NCBI RefSeq assembly: GCF_013365535.1 | Contig: NZ_CP053590.1 | Coordinates: 5,287,144-5,351,143, forward strand | Direction of reading: 5' to 3' | Length of the DNA stretch: 64,000 nt | Source: Aquimarina sp. TRL1 | Lineage (GTDB): Bacteria > Bacteroidota > Bacteroidia > Flavobacteriales > Flavobacteriaceae | Notes under the pieces: generated by a model | What the model was told of the DNA's origin: nothing | The model's input: the letters and a program-made list of their open reading frames with translations, nothing else | Database searches by the model: none | Program-made: the position numbers and the translations under genes | Shown: positions 34,413 to 42,330 of the stretch, piece by piece | Layout: each line of letters begins with the position of its first letter | Position numbering within the stretch: position 1 is the stretch's first letter

Positions 34413-34751
34413 ATGAATTATACCTCCAGATACGTAAGATTGTTTCCAGTTAATTTTCAGAATGATGAACATGAATTAACCTCTATATTAGAGCAGATTA
34501 ATGAAATTTCTTTGTGCTACTATTATTGGAATTCGGATCATTCATATTTAGACATATTATATACCTCAAAACATTTAATAGATTATTTTTTGAATGACTC
34601 TGTCCTAGAGAAATTCCACTACTGGGAAATAGGTGCAGATGAAGGGTATGATCATGATACAAATACTGTTGCCATTCATATTAAAGCCCAAATATTAAAA
34701 ACAAATCAAAACAATACCACCAGTTTTAATTCTTGGATAGGGATAAAATAA
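34413..34751 (+). CDS. Cassette 16: small orphan protein
   Basis: A 112-aa soluble protein, ATG 19 bp after the GTTAACT junction at 34393. It is rich in aromatic and acidic residues (LCYYYWNSDHSYLDILY, FHYWEIGADEGYDHD). No family recognised. No full attC follows. The bases ATAATAGTCAC at the stop partly match the expected complement of the cassette start (GTTAACTATTAT), so the site seems lost where the antiparallel P47-like gene now ends. Confidence 0.5.
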   Translation: MNYTSRYVRLFPVNFQNDEHELTSILEQINEISLCYYYWNSDHSYLDILYTSKHLIDYFLNDSVLEKFHYWEIGADEGYDHDTNTVAIHIKAQILKTNQNNTTSFNSWIGIK

Positions 34752-34777
34752 TAGTCACTTATTAGGTATATCCTAAA

Positions 34778-36184
34778 TTAAAAATCAACTTTCATAAAAA
34801 ATACAATGTTACCAGGGGTTATGATTTCTTCAATTCGAATATATTTCTGATTTGGCCATTGTACGAGATCTTTTGCCATATCTTGAAGGTTATCACCTAA
34901 ATCCGGATTATTATTAGAGGCGAATGCATTCATTATACCAACAGCTATCAGCAAAATCATACCGAATATGCTACCGATAAATGCAGTAATCAACGCAACA
35001 AGACTAACAATCGTCCACTTCCACCATTCCATCTGAGTTTTATGTCCTGAATCAGTATTTATTTCTTTAATATCAATCATCTGATTTTCGTCGACTGTAA
35101 GCTTCGACCAACTCTTTACCCAAGTATCAATATGGATATCCATAAATGTAACATCTGCCTTCACATCTATATAAGTGTATAAACTTTCTTTTTCTGAATT
35201 AACATCCAATTCAAACGTATTAATCCAAGGATTATGGTCTTTTTCCAATTTAATTTTACCATCATTATAAACCTGATACATTTCGTTACCAATACGATCA
35301 TCTATACATCTGGTTTTAATCTGATCATTTACCTTGTCCTTGTCCTTCGCTTCTCCTTTAATTCCCTCCACTACTCCTGGGCGAACGATATCATTTATAA
35401 ATATATTATTGGATAGCATGGTCATACTATCTTGATCATCTGGTAGAATTAGCTCATTAAAATAGATATTCCCTTTCTTCGTAGAAGTTGTTAACATGAG
35501 GATCAGGAAATTACTTTCCTCTATGTTGTCGTCATTTCGGATAAAAGTAAAATCAGCCAGATGCGGAATCAAAGGAGCTAATATTTTCACTTTATCATTT
35601 GCTAAGTAAAATGATGCAATTTCAAACTCCTTACCATCGTCACCGATCTTTTCCTTAATAATCTTAGCTAAAAGCTCTGTTAAGCTAACTAGTTCTGCAG
35701 CATTTAATCCTTCAACTTTAATATCTACGAGAAAGCCTTTTGTCATATTTAATATAAGATCAAACTTAGTCATGTCTTCTTCCTTTTTATCCTGGAGCAT
35801 TGCCTCGATTTCTGTTAAATCGGTAGTTACAATAAATATTTGATTATCAGGTAATTCAATTTCAGTATCGCCCATAACTATTTCTCCTCTTATAGGAAAA
35901 GTAACATCAACTTTGGAACCCGATCTCTCAGCAGGAGCAATTTGGGGTGCACCAAGTTCTACATCAACCTTACAATTTATAGACGTCCCAAAAACTTTTA
36001 TTTCAAATGGTGAATTAACAGTAATCTCTGGAAGCTTTAATAACTGTTTATTGATTACCTTTTGTTTGGTGGCTGCAATTAAATCCCAGCCATTCATTAC
36101 ATAACTACTTTCATTAGCATTCATTTTTTCAGACGAGAAATTAGTCATCTCTGCAATTTCAGGATTAGTGATTAGTACAGACAT
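34778..36184 (-). CDS. P47/OrfX-like TULIP-domain protein (antiparallel to the array)
   Basis: A 468-aa protein from the ATG at 36184; an upstream ATG at 36214 is less likely. Its first 80 residues include SSYVMNGWDLIAATKQKVINKQL, which closely recalls the start of clostridial P47 ('YGWDIVYGC...VVNK'), a TULIP-fold lipid-binding protein encoded beside botulinum neurotoxins. The rest is beta-rich, as in that family, with a hydrophobic segment of about 35 residues near 395-430 (WWKWTIVSLVALITAFIG). It is the only minus-strand gene in the array and has no attC of its own. The assignment rests on my recall of the N-terminal motif. Confidence 0.5.
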   Translation of the reverse strand: MSVLITNPEIAEMTNFSSEKMNANESSYVMNGWDLIAATKQKVINKQLLKLPEITVNSPFEIKVFGTSINCKVDVELGAPQIAPAERSGSKVDVTFPIRGEIVMGDTEIELPDNQIFIVTTDLTEIEAMLQDKKEEDMTKFDLILNMTKGFLVDIKVEGLNAAELVSLTELLAKIIKEKIGDDGKEFEIASFYLANDKVKILAPLIPHLADFTFIRNDDNIEESNFLILMLTTSTKKGNIYFNELILPDDQDSMTMLSNNIFINDIVRPGVVEGIKGEAKDKDKVNDQIKTRCIDDRIGNEMYQVYNDGKIKLEKDHNPWINTFELDVNSEKESLYTYIDVKADVTFMDIHIDTWVKSWSKLTVDENQMIDIKEINTDSGHKTQMEWWKWTIVSLVALITAFIGSIFGMILLIAVGIMNAFASNNNPDLGDNLQDMAKDLVQWPNQKYIRIEEIITPGNIVFFMKVDF

Positions 36185-36214
36185 AATATTTACTTTAAAT
36201 TTATAACGATACAA

Positions 36215-36496
36215 TAGGCTTTTCGGATTCCGCCTATATAATCAAAAGATGATAGTAGTTACTCTATCGAATATTGCTTTTGACTACATTTCAAATGTCT
36301 ATAATATTTTTTGAAAAAATATATCATCATATATCACTAAGAGAAAAAGAACATAACAAAACATAATAGCTATTTAGTGCTTCAACTCAAATCCTGTATT
36401 TTTATCAAAGTTTAGTAGTTGCTAGAAATAGTAAGTGTTTTAATTCTGCTATTACACTTATATAAAACAATGTAGAATATCAAATCATAAGATAAA
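36215..36496. other. Intergenic stretch upstream of the P47-like gene
   Basis: About 280 bp of very AT-rich DNA. No gene or attC is recognised. It should carry the minus-strand promoter of the P47-like gene and the upstream region of the truncated PD40 fragment. Confidence 0.4.
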
Positions 36497-36739
36497 ATGA
36501 AAGCGTTAGGAGTTACAATTAATGTATTTTCAACAATTGTTTTGGGTATTCTATTCTTACTTCATAGTAGTTGTAAAAAGACGTCAATACCATTTAAAAA
36601 ATTAGTTTTTGAAGAAAATAATATATCTACTGAAGCAATAGAATATGCTTCAAGTTTTTCGTCCTCAGGTACAGAAATTTATTTTTCAAAAAGTAATGAC
36701 AAAGGTAACATTTTACCCTGCTTCTACACAGACTTATAA
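36497..36739 (+). pseudogene. Truncated PD40/TolB-like lipoprotein fused to an attC half
   Basis: An 80-codon frame with a signal and lipobox (LHSSC). It continues FKKLVFEENNISTEAIEYASSFSSSGTEIYFSKSND, typical of the first blade of a TolB/PD40 beta-propeller protein. After SND the frame enters the right half of an attC (AAGGTAACATTTTACCCTGC), giving a meaningless tail KGNILPCFYTDL. It is thus the 5' end of a larger gene cut off by a cassette-type junction. Confidence 0.6.
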
Positions 36740-36747
36740 CGTTAGGC
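36702..36747 (+). repeat. Right half of an attC site (no left half)
   Basis: AAGGTAACATTTTACCCTGC...ACAGACTTATAAC ends at R' GTTAGGC (36741-36747). It matches the right halves of sites 8, 11 and 18, but no R'' partner exists upstream. Confidence 0.6.
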
Positions 36748-36756
36748 TCAATTAAA

Positions 36757-37323
36757 ATGAAACAATGTCAACTAATAACAGTAAGTACTTTTTTTTCTCA
36801 AGAACCGTTTGAAAACATCTTGACCAAGATATTTGATTTGACAAAAGTTTCCATAAAAGACTTATTTAGAAATAAATTGAGGAATGAAGCGGAATCTGAA
36901 TTAGCTATTAAGATTCATAAATGTCTACAAGGCGGAAAATTAGTTTCAACCGACTTGATTACCGAATTAATTAGAGAAAATATTGAGGGAATTACAAATG
37001 GAATTTTAATTACGGGGTACCCCAGAACAAAAGAACAATTAGACTCTTTAAGAAAAATACTATGCGAATATGATTTCAAAATTAATAGATTATGGGTTTT
37101 GGAGTTAAAAAATAAAGAAGAACTTATTTCAGAACGGAATTATAAAAATGTTGAGAAAAAAATGAAAACTAAATTCCAGGAAGCTCTTAAATGGAATATA
37201 GAAATCGCAGAACTACTTAAAAACTCGAAGATTATTTCAAAAATTCATCTTGATTATCCAATAAACTGGGATTCGGACGAAATCAAAACTAAAATAAAAT
37301 CAGTACATAACACTATTAAGTGA
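36757..37323 (+). CDS. Cassette 18: adenylate-kinase-like protein lacking the P-loop
   Basis: A 188-aa protein that lines up with adenylate kinases through most of its length: ELAIKIHKCLQGGKLVSTDLITELIRENI (compare 'GKLV.DE....L..ERI') and GILITGYPRTKEQLDSL (compare 'GF.LDGFPRT..QA..L', with the conserved Arg). The N-terminal ATP-binding loop GxPGxGKGT is absent; the matching place reads VSTFFSQEPFEN. It is therefore probably not an active kinase, but may still bind nucleotides. The ATG is 16 bp inside the cassette. Confidence 0.65.
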   Translation: MKQCQLITVSTFFSQEPFENILTKIFDLTKVSIKDLFRNKLRNEAESELAIKIHKCLQGGKLVSTDLITELIRENIEGITNGILITGYPRTKEQLDSLRKILCEYDFKINRLWVLELKNKEELISERNYKNVEKKMKTKFQEALKWNIEIAELLKNSKIISKIHLDYPINWDSDEIKTKIKSVHNTIK

Positions 37324-37457
37324 CCAATCGAATAGCTATTGTATTTTTGGCAAGGTGCAATGCTTGTAGAAAGTGAAAGTTAGCAATCAATGCGCAGAAA
37401 AACTCAACACAGAGGTAACATTTTACCCTACTACGCCACTTATAGTAAACGTTATAA
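37305..37457 (+). repeat. attC site of cassette 18
   Basis: R'' ACATAAC at 37305-37311 (within the gene end), R' GTTATAA at 37451-37457. Unlike other sites, its R'' does not match the own cassette start (GTTAGGCTCA), so the unit may be a recombinant of two cassettes. Confidence 0.65.
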
Positions 37458-37484
37458 CCAATTAAAAATAACTTCAAAAATATT

Positions 37485-39182
37485 ATGAAAAAGATACTAT
37501 TAGGATTATTGATTGTATGCATTCCTTTTTTATGTTCTTCTCAAACTGAATTTGTCCTTTTAGGTGGAACTCAAGTAGATCTTCAAAATGCTATAAACAA
37601 CCTAAATAATTCAAATAATGGATTTGGGACAATAACCATAAAAGGAAATATATTAATTCAACAAAATACGAATATTCCTCCTGGAATTACACTTAACTTT
37701 TATACAGGAAATAAGTTAATAGTAAGCAATGGAGTTTCGTTAGATATTAAAGGAAGTATCAAAGCATTACTTACCCAAATTATTGAGACAAACGAATTAA
37801 ATCATAAAATAAAAATATTTAATCAAGTGGTTTATCCTGAATGGTTTGGTGAATGCTCTTATCAAAATTCGTTAGGGAATAATCAACAAGATAACATTCC
37901 AATTCAAAAAGCCTTTAATTCATTAATTGGAGGAGGAGAAATAATATTCAATGGAAATGAATATTTAATCAATACTGAAATTAATATTGATACTCCATCA
38001 ATAAAAATAAAAGGAAAAGGGACATATTCTGCCGGTAATGTTATTGCTAATGATTTAGTCGTTATCGACGATAATATTTCAAGTGTTTTTAATATAACTA
38101 CATATGGAATTGTGTTTTCAGATTTAAATTTTACAAAAAAAAACAAAACTGTAAAAGGAATTAATGCCACAGGAAAGGCTCTCAATTTTATTAGGTCTAA
38201 TAACACAAAGGACATAGATGCTTCAGTTACAAACTGCAGATTTACTCATTTTAAATATTGTATTTACGGAGAAGGCGCTAATCTAAAAATTACTGATAGT
38301 TTTTTTGGAGCTAGTTATATTGGAATTTATATTAAAGAAGCTCAATTTGATCACAATGATCATAAACCACAAACAAGAGGACATATAATAGATAGAAACA
38401 GATTTCATTCAATGGGTAGTGAGTCTAATGATAGTTCTCTAATTGGTTCTACTTGTATAAAAATAAGACCCAAAGGTTATGCTTTCCAAACATCATATAC
38501 CCCTGAATCATATACTGTTATCGGTTATTATAATCATATTACCAATAATTATGTAGATGATTGTAAAACTTTTTTTGAAGGAAGTATCGATAGAACAAAA
38601 ATAGAAGGAAATTCTATTCTAAAATCGACGGATACTGCTATCAAAGCTTTTGGTGGTCTTTTTGGAGCAATTAATGATAATTTAATTGATGGAGCATTTA
38701 CTTGGAACCCAAACAAACTATATCCCTCAAAAGCTTCTGACAGTACTGGTCAAGTTGCATTTCCAAGTGGTCACGGAATACACATTAGTTACGCCCATTT
38801 TGCAACAATAAATAACAACCAAATTATGAATAAACGTTATCACGGAATTTTTGTAGAAAGGTCTAAAAACTCCTCAATTCAATCAAACACTATAATGAAC
38901 TTTAATCGCCATAGATTTATAAAACGTTCGGGGGAAAATCCGGAAATTAACGACGATAGAAACTATTGTGGGATATATATAGCTAAAGTTCAGGACGACA
39001 ACCCTTTAACTAATGACAAATACAACATTCAAAATGTAATATCAAATAATACAATATCAATCACTCATAATAAAGTCGAAGGAAATTATGGTATATATGT
39101 CGGCGATGGTGACGATTGGAACTTTGTTAAAAATAATTTTATAGTATCTACAAGATTAATTCAATCTATAAAAATAGAGTAA
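37485..39182 (+). CDS. Cassette 19: secreted right-handed parallel beta-helix protein
   Basis: A 565-aa protein, the largest cargo. It has a signal peptide (about 1-19, ending CSSQ), then pectate-lyase-like beta-helix repeats: GFGTITIKGNILIQQNTNI, GGGEIIFNGNEYLINTEI, ITNNYVDDCKTFFEG, GIHISYAHFATINNNQIMNK and HGIFVERSKNSSIQSNTIMN. Many NN/NT turns are typical of the fold. Such proteins bind or cleave polysaccharides, but no catalytic residues can be named. The ATG is 34 bp inside the cassette. Confidence 0.75.
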   Translation: MKKILLGLLIVCIPFLCSSQTEFVLLGGTQVDLQNAINNLNNSNNGFGTITIKGNILIQQNTNIPPGITLNFYTGNKLIVSNGVSLDIKGSIKALLTQIIETNELNHKIKIFNQVVYPEWFGECSYQNSLGNNQQDNIPIQKAFNSLIGGGEIIFNGNEYLINTEINIDTPSIKIKGKGTYSAGNVIANDLVVIDDNISSVFNITTYGIVFSDLNFTKKNKTVKGINATGKALNFIRSNNTKDIDASVTNCRFTHFKYCIYGEGANLKITDSFFGASYIGIYIKEAQFDHNDHKPQTRGHIIDRNRFHSMGSESNDSSLIGSTCIKIRPKGYAFQTSYTPESYTVIGYYNHITNNYVDDCKTFFEGSIDRTKIEGNSILKSTDTAIKAFGGLFGAINDNLIDGAFTWNPNKLYPSKASDSTGQVAFPSGHGIHISYAHFATINNNQIMNKRYHGIFVERSKNSSIQSNTIMNFNRHRFIKRSGENPEINDDRNYCGIYIAKVQDDNPLTNDKYNIQNVISNNTISITHNKVEGNYGIYVGDGDDWNFVKNNFIVSTRLIQSIKIE

Positions 39183-39201
39183 TAGATTGTAAAAAAACGG
39201 T

Positions 39202-39269
39202 TATAACACAGATGAATGAAGTTATAATCTCCCAACAGGACATTATACCTCATACATCAAACATTACCT
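39202..39269 (+). repeat. attC site of cassette 19 (R' mutated to ATT)
   Basis: R'' TTATAAC at 39202-39208; the outer CGGTTATAAC matches the complement of the cassette start in 9 of 10. The right end reads ATTACCT at 39263-39269, so the junction G has become A. 68 bp. Confidence 0.65.
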
Positions 39270-39274
39270 ACAAT

Positions 39275-39796
39275 ATGAACAAACTAATTCCAATAGACAA
39301 AAGAGAATCTAAACTATTAGAGTTTGGCGCCCCAAAATCGTTTATTGAAAACATTGGAAAAATTTCTGAATTAAAATTTCGTGTTGAAAAAGTCGATGGT
39401 GCATATTTTTATTTTCCAACAATTACAAATTACAAAATATTGAGTGGGTTAAATATAATTCCAATATATGATGAAGGAGAATCTTTTCGAGTATTTGGAT
39501 ACAATGAAACTATTCAAAAAATCTTTCATTTCGAACTAGAGAATGACGAAATATATACCGATTACGGAACTAACTGGAATTTACTTCTTTTAGATATTAT
39601 GTTTCAATATTTTAATGACGATATTGAAAATGGACTGGATATAGTGAAATTTAAAACTGTAGGAGAAAAATTAGGATTTGACAAATCAGAGGCTTTGTAC
39701 AAACTATTGGATATTCCAGTGGAGGAATACAATGAGAAATATAATGAGATTGACAGTTGGAGAAATGAATTAGCGAAAAAATTAAAAATACTATAG
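39275..39796 (+). CDS. Cassette 20: orphan protein, possibly SUKH-like
   Basis: A 173-aa protein. The open frame extends back to 39212, but the first 21 codons are attC sequence. The ATG at 39275 is 11 bp inside the cassette, as in its neighbours. The pattern NIIPIYDEGESFRVFGYN followed by IFHFELEN and TNWNLLLLDIMFQYF faintly recalls SUKH/SMI1-type immunity proteins. That link is weak. No catalytic residues are seen. Confidence 0.55.
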   Translation: MNKLIPIDKRESKLLEFGAPKSFIENIGKISELKFRVEKVDGAYFYFPTITNYKILSGLNIIPIYDEGESFRVFGYNETIQKIFHFELENDEIYTDYGTNWNLLLLDIMFQYFNDDIENGLDIVKFKTVGEKLGFDKSEALYKLLDIPVEEYNEKYNEIDSWRNELAKKLKIL

Positions 39797-39892
39797 GTAA
39801 CAAAGTGTATATTGCAAATTTGCTACCTTAGTGACTCATAGGAATGTTTCCTTCGGAAAATTCCGCAACACGCCATACACAGAACGTTAGCT
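39795..39892 (+). repeat. attC site of cassette 20
   Basis: R'' AGGTAAC at 39795-39801, R' GTTAGCT at 39886-39892; 98 bp. TATAGGTAAC matches the complement of the cassette start in 9 of 10. An inner TTTCCttcGGAAA hairpin is present. Confidence 0.75.
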
Positions 39893-39901
39893 TTCATTAA
39901 A

Positions 39902-40354
39902 ATGAAGTGGATAAATAAAATAAAGATGAGGAAGATTATTCACAAAAAGGAGACTTATCTTTGGAAAAGAGCTCATTACCATCTTGATGAATATAAATTA
40001 TCAAAATGTGCCGAACTGATTGTTATTTATCTAGAGAAATTTAAAAACTCACCTATTAAATTACATTTTCGAGAGGAAGATAATGTATTGATAAATCATA
40101 ATAATGAAAAAGATAAATGGATCGTTGGTTATCCTGATTCGGGAGTTATTTGGTTCTCAAATACAGGAAAAACGACAATTCAAGGAGAGAATTTTGATTG
40201 TAGGACGATAAATCTAAATAGACCAATGGTCATTATAAAATTGATTGACTATTATTTAGCTAATGGTTGGAATCCTAAATCCGCTAAACAAAGTTTTGTG
40301 ATAAATAATGCTCTTGAAATACTTGAATTTATTGATTTGACAGAAAAAAAATGA
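39902..40354 (+). CDS. Cassette 21: orphan protein
   Basis: A 150-aa protein with a basic N-terminus (MKWINKIKMRKIIHKK), ATG 15 bp after the junction. It contains WKRAHYHLDEYKLSKCAELIVIYLEKF, DKWIVGYPDSGVIWFSNTG and a C-terminal helix (LIDYYLANGWNPKSAKQSF). I do not recognise the family. It appears soluble. Confidence 0.55.
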   Translation: MKWINKIKMRKIIHKKETYLWKRAHYHLDEYKLSKCAELIVIYLEKFKNSPIKLHFREEDNVLINHNNEKDKWIVGYPDSGVIWFSNTGKTTIQGENFDCRTINLNRPMVIIKLIDYYLANGWNPKSAKQSFVINNALEILEFIDLTEKK

Positions 40355-40362
40355 AAACGAAA

Positions 40363-40555
40363 AGCTAAATGTATATAGCAAATAGGGCATTCGGTGGTTT
40401 ACGAAATTTCAATGCTATTTACCAACAACGCCAAATCGTTGATTTGGCTTTTAAGAATAGATAAATTAAAAACAAAATACAAAAATTCGGCTCTGTGCAA
40501 ACTTGAAAGGTCATCGCTTTCTACTGCCTTACTTGCCATATACTAACCGTTGTAC
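40363..40555 (+). repeat. attC site of cassette 21
   Basis: Degenerate R'' AGCTAAA at 40363-40369, R' GTTGTAC at 40549-40555; 193 bp. Left part and the GCCAAATcGTTgATTTGGC core are close to site 4; the right end matches sites 4 and 5 in layout. Confidence 0.7.
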
Positions 40556-40567
40556 AGAATCAAAAAA

Positions 40568-41110
40568 ATGAAAATCGGAACTAAAATATTAATCCTTTTT
40601 CTGGCTTTAAATTTGCTCTCTTGCAAAGGTTCAGCGCAAGAAACTAAAACAAAAAAACCTATTCCCGAATTCGATTTCTCGACAATTGAAAAGTTCAGAG
40701 AAACTAAACTTAAAGGTCAAATAGTAAACGATTATAATAGTATTTTCAGTCCTTCTGAAAGGAAAGAACTATCGGATTTGATTTATGACTATAACATTGA
40801 AACAACTCGATAAATAGTAGTTGTGACAATTGATAGTATTTCACCTTATTCGGATATACAAAAATTTGCTATTGATTTAAGTAATTATTGGGGAGTTGGT
40901 GAAGCAGAAAAAAATAATGGAATGACAATTGTCGTGTGCAATCCGTGTAGAAAAATCGGAATTGCAACTGGAACTGGAACCAAACAGATTTTGACAGACA
41001 AAATCTGTAAAAACGTAATAAACCAAACCATAGTACCCGAATTTAAAAATGGAAAATTCTATGCAGGTATTAAAAATGGAGTAGTTGAATTAATAGAAAA
41101 ATGGAAATAA
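40568..41110 (+). pseudogene. Cassette 22: TPM-domain lipoprotein gene with an in-frame stop
   Basis: The first part (40568-40813) encodes a signal with lipobox (NLLSC) and the start of a TPM domain (VNDYNSIFSPSERKELSDLIYDYNIETTR), then TAA at 40811-40813. The same frame continues directly with IVVVTIDSISPYSD, FAIDLSNYWGVGEAEKNNGMTIVVCNP and IVPEFKNGKFYAGIKNGV to a stop at 41108-41110. Together this is one complete YgcG-type TPM protein of about 180 aa broken by a single nonsense codon. It is either a recent pseudogene or a read-through case. Confidence 0.8.
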
Positions 41111-41119
41111 AAATACAGT

Positions 41120-41162
41120 GTACAACAAGGTGTAAAAATACATTTTACACTAAACATTAATT
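41120..41162 (+). repeat. Minimal attC site of cassette 22 (43 bp)
   Basis: R'' GTACAAC at 41120-41126; the right end reads ATTAATT at 41156-41162, again with A for the junction G. The compact hairpin GTGTAAAAAT/ATTTTACAC resembles site 13. Complementarity to the own start is 8 of 10. Confidence 0.65.
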
Positions 41163-41396
41163 TTAAAAAGCCAAAAGGATATTTAACTCAAAGAAAAAGG
41201 CTTTTAAGTCACCTTGCAAACGAAAGATATAATCGTAAACAAAAAAAGAAGAAACCCAATTACAAAGTTCGCTTAAAAATTGAAATTGGATAGTTATCGT
41301 TTATAAAATAAAAGGCAGTTCAAAATTAATTAGAGAACAAGCTGAAAAAGCATCTGATAAAGTTTATAATAAACCTTGTAAATCGATAAAAAGTTA
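41163..41396. other. Gene remnants without intact frame
   Basis: No intact gene. One frame without ATG reads KKPKGYLTQRKRLLSHLANERYNRK and ends at TAG 41291. Another frame then reads IVYKIKGSSKLIREQAEKASDKVY up to a TAA at about 41395. These may be one decayed basic protein with a frameshift; the parent gene is unknown. Confidence 0.3.
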
Positions 41397-41888
41397 ATGA
41401 AAACAGAAAAGATATTTAAAACGAAAACTGGATTTTGTCATATCTTATCTGACAAAATTATTCTAACGAGAGATGGAATAATTGGTAATGTAGCTAAAGT
41501 TACTGTTGGAAATACTATTAATAGAGTATTATTAATTTATGGTAGCCTTTCTTTACTTCTTTTATATTCAGCATTTAAAAGTTATCAAGATGATCAAATT
41601 GTGACACCAATATTTTTCGGCTTTATCGGACTATATCTGATCTATGGAATAATTACAAGCTTGAATAATTCTACAACTCCAATAATAGAAAGAAATAAAA
41701 TAAAAGAAGTTAAATTAAAAAAAGCAATATTTGGATTAACCCGTTCTCGATTTGAAGTGCTATTTGAAGATGATAACTCTAAATTAAAGAAAAGACTAAT
41801 AATGCTACCTGGTTCAATGAATGACGGGCAAAATGAAACTGAAAAAGCAATAAGAATAATGGTAGAAGAAAAATTACTGAATGCATAA
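41397..41888 (+). CDS. Conserved flavobacterial membrane protein of unknown function
   Basis: A 163-aa protein. A soluble N-terminus (MKTEKIFKTKTGFCHILSDKIILTRDGIIGN) resembles the start of small PH-like membrane domains. Two transmembrane helices follow (RVLLIYGSLSLLLLYSAF about 48-66 and IFFGFIGLYLIYGIITSL about 77-95). The C-terminal half has TRSRFEVLFEDD and LIMLPGSMNDGQNETEKA. I recall near-identical proteins in many flavobacteria, sometimes misnamed as a purine enzyme. No function is known. Confidence 0.65.
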   Translation: MKTEKIFKTKTGFCHILSDKIILTRDGIIGNVAKVTVGNTINRVLLIYGSLSLLLLYSAFKSYQDDQIVTPIFFGFIGLYLIYGIITSLNNSTTPIIERNKIKEVKLKKAIFGLTRSRFEVLFEDDNSKLKKRLIMLPGSMNDGQNETEKAIRIMVEEKLLNA

Positions 41889-42024
41889 CATAACGAAATG
41901 CCAACAGAATTTTGAAGTTAAATATTGGTTTCCTTGTTATATTGTTTGTTATTATTATATCCTGGATATTGGAACCCTTGAAGTTATGAGCTTTTTTATA
42001 AACACTTTTTAATTAGCAGCAAAA

Positions 42025-42330
42025 TTGCAAGAACTACCAAAGGATATTGTTAAAGAAATGAAAGTTCGATTTAATTCGGATTTTGATTCTGCTAAAAAAA
42101 TATTGAACGAATATTTGACTAATTATGAGTATTTGAATTCTGATAGAATTATTCGCTGTGTTATTTTTTTAGCTGATAATGGAATTGAAAGTTTTAAATC
42201 ATTTTTGGAATCTGCAAAAGGCGACCCGAGAGATGTGATGTGGTGGGCAGAATACGAAAATCGAAAAGCTTCAGATAACAATAAAAGAGTTCGAGATTTC
42301 AATAAAACTTTTCAAGAAAATGGTATTTAA
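42025..42330 (+). CDS. Small orphan protein at the right end of the array
   Basis: A 101-aa soluble protein opening with TTG at 42025. It is helical and charged (DIVKEMKVRFNSDFDSAKKIL, IIRCVIFLADNGIESFKSFLESAKGDPRDVMWWAEYENR). No family recognised. It overlaps the next small gene by 11 bp, so the two are probably translated together. A clear attC does not follow. Confidence 0.5.
   Translation: MQELPKDIVKEMKVRFNSDFDSAKKILNEYLTNYEYLNSDRIIRCVIFLADNGIESFKSFLESAKGDPRDVMWWAEYENRKASDNNKRVRDFNKTFQENGI

Noticed and set aside
36215..36496. An inverted attC flanking the P47-like gene
   Set aside because: I looked for reversed R'/R'' boxes on both sides and found no pair; the gene does not appear to be a flipped cassette.
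39212..39274. Upstream 21 codons of the cassette 20 gene
   Set aside because: They are encoded by the attC of cassette 19; the ATG at 39275 lies just inside the new cassette.
41882..41990. An attC after the 163-aa membrane protein gene (GCATAAC ... GTTATGA)
   Set aside because: The outer boxes are complementary, but inner boxes do not pair and the bases do not match the cassette start; too weak to list.
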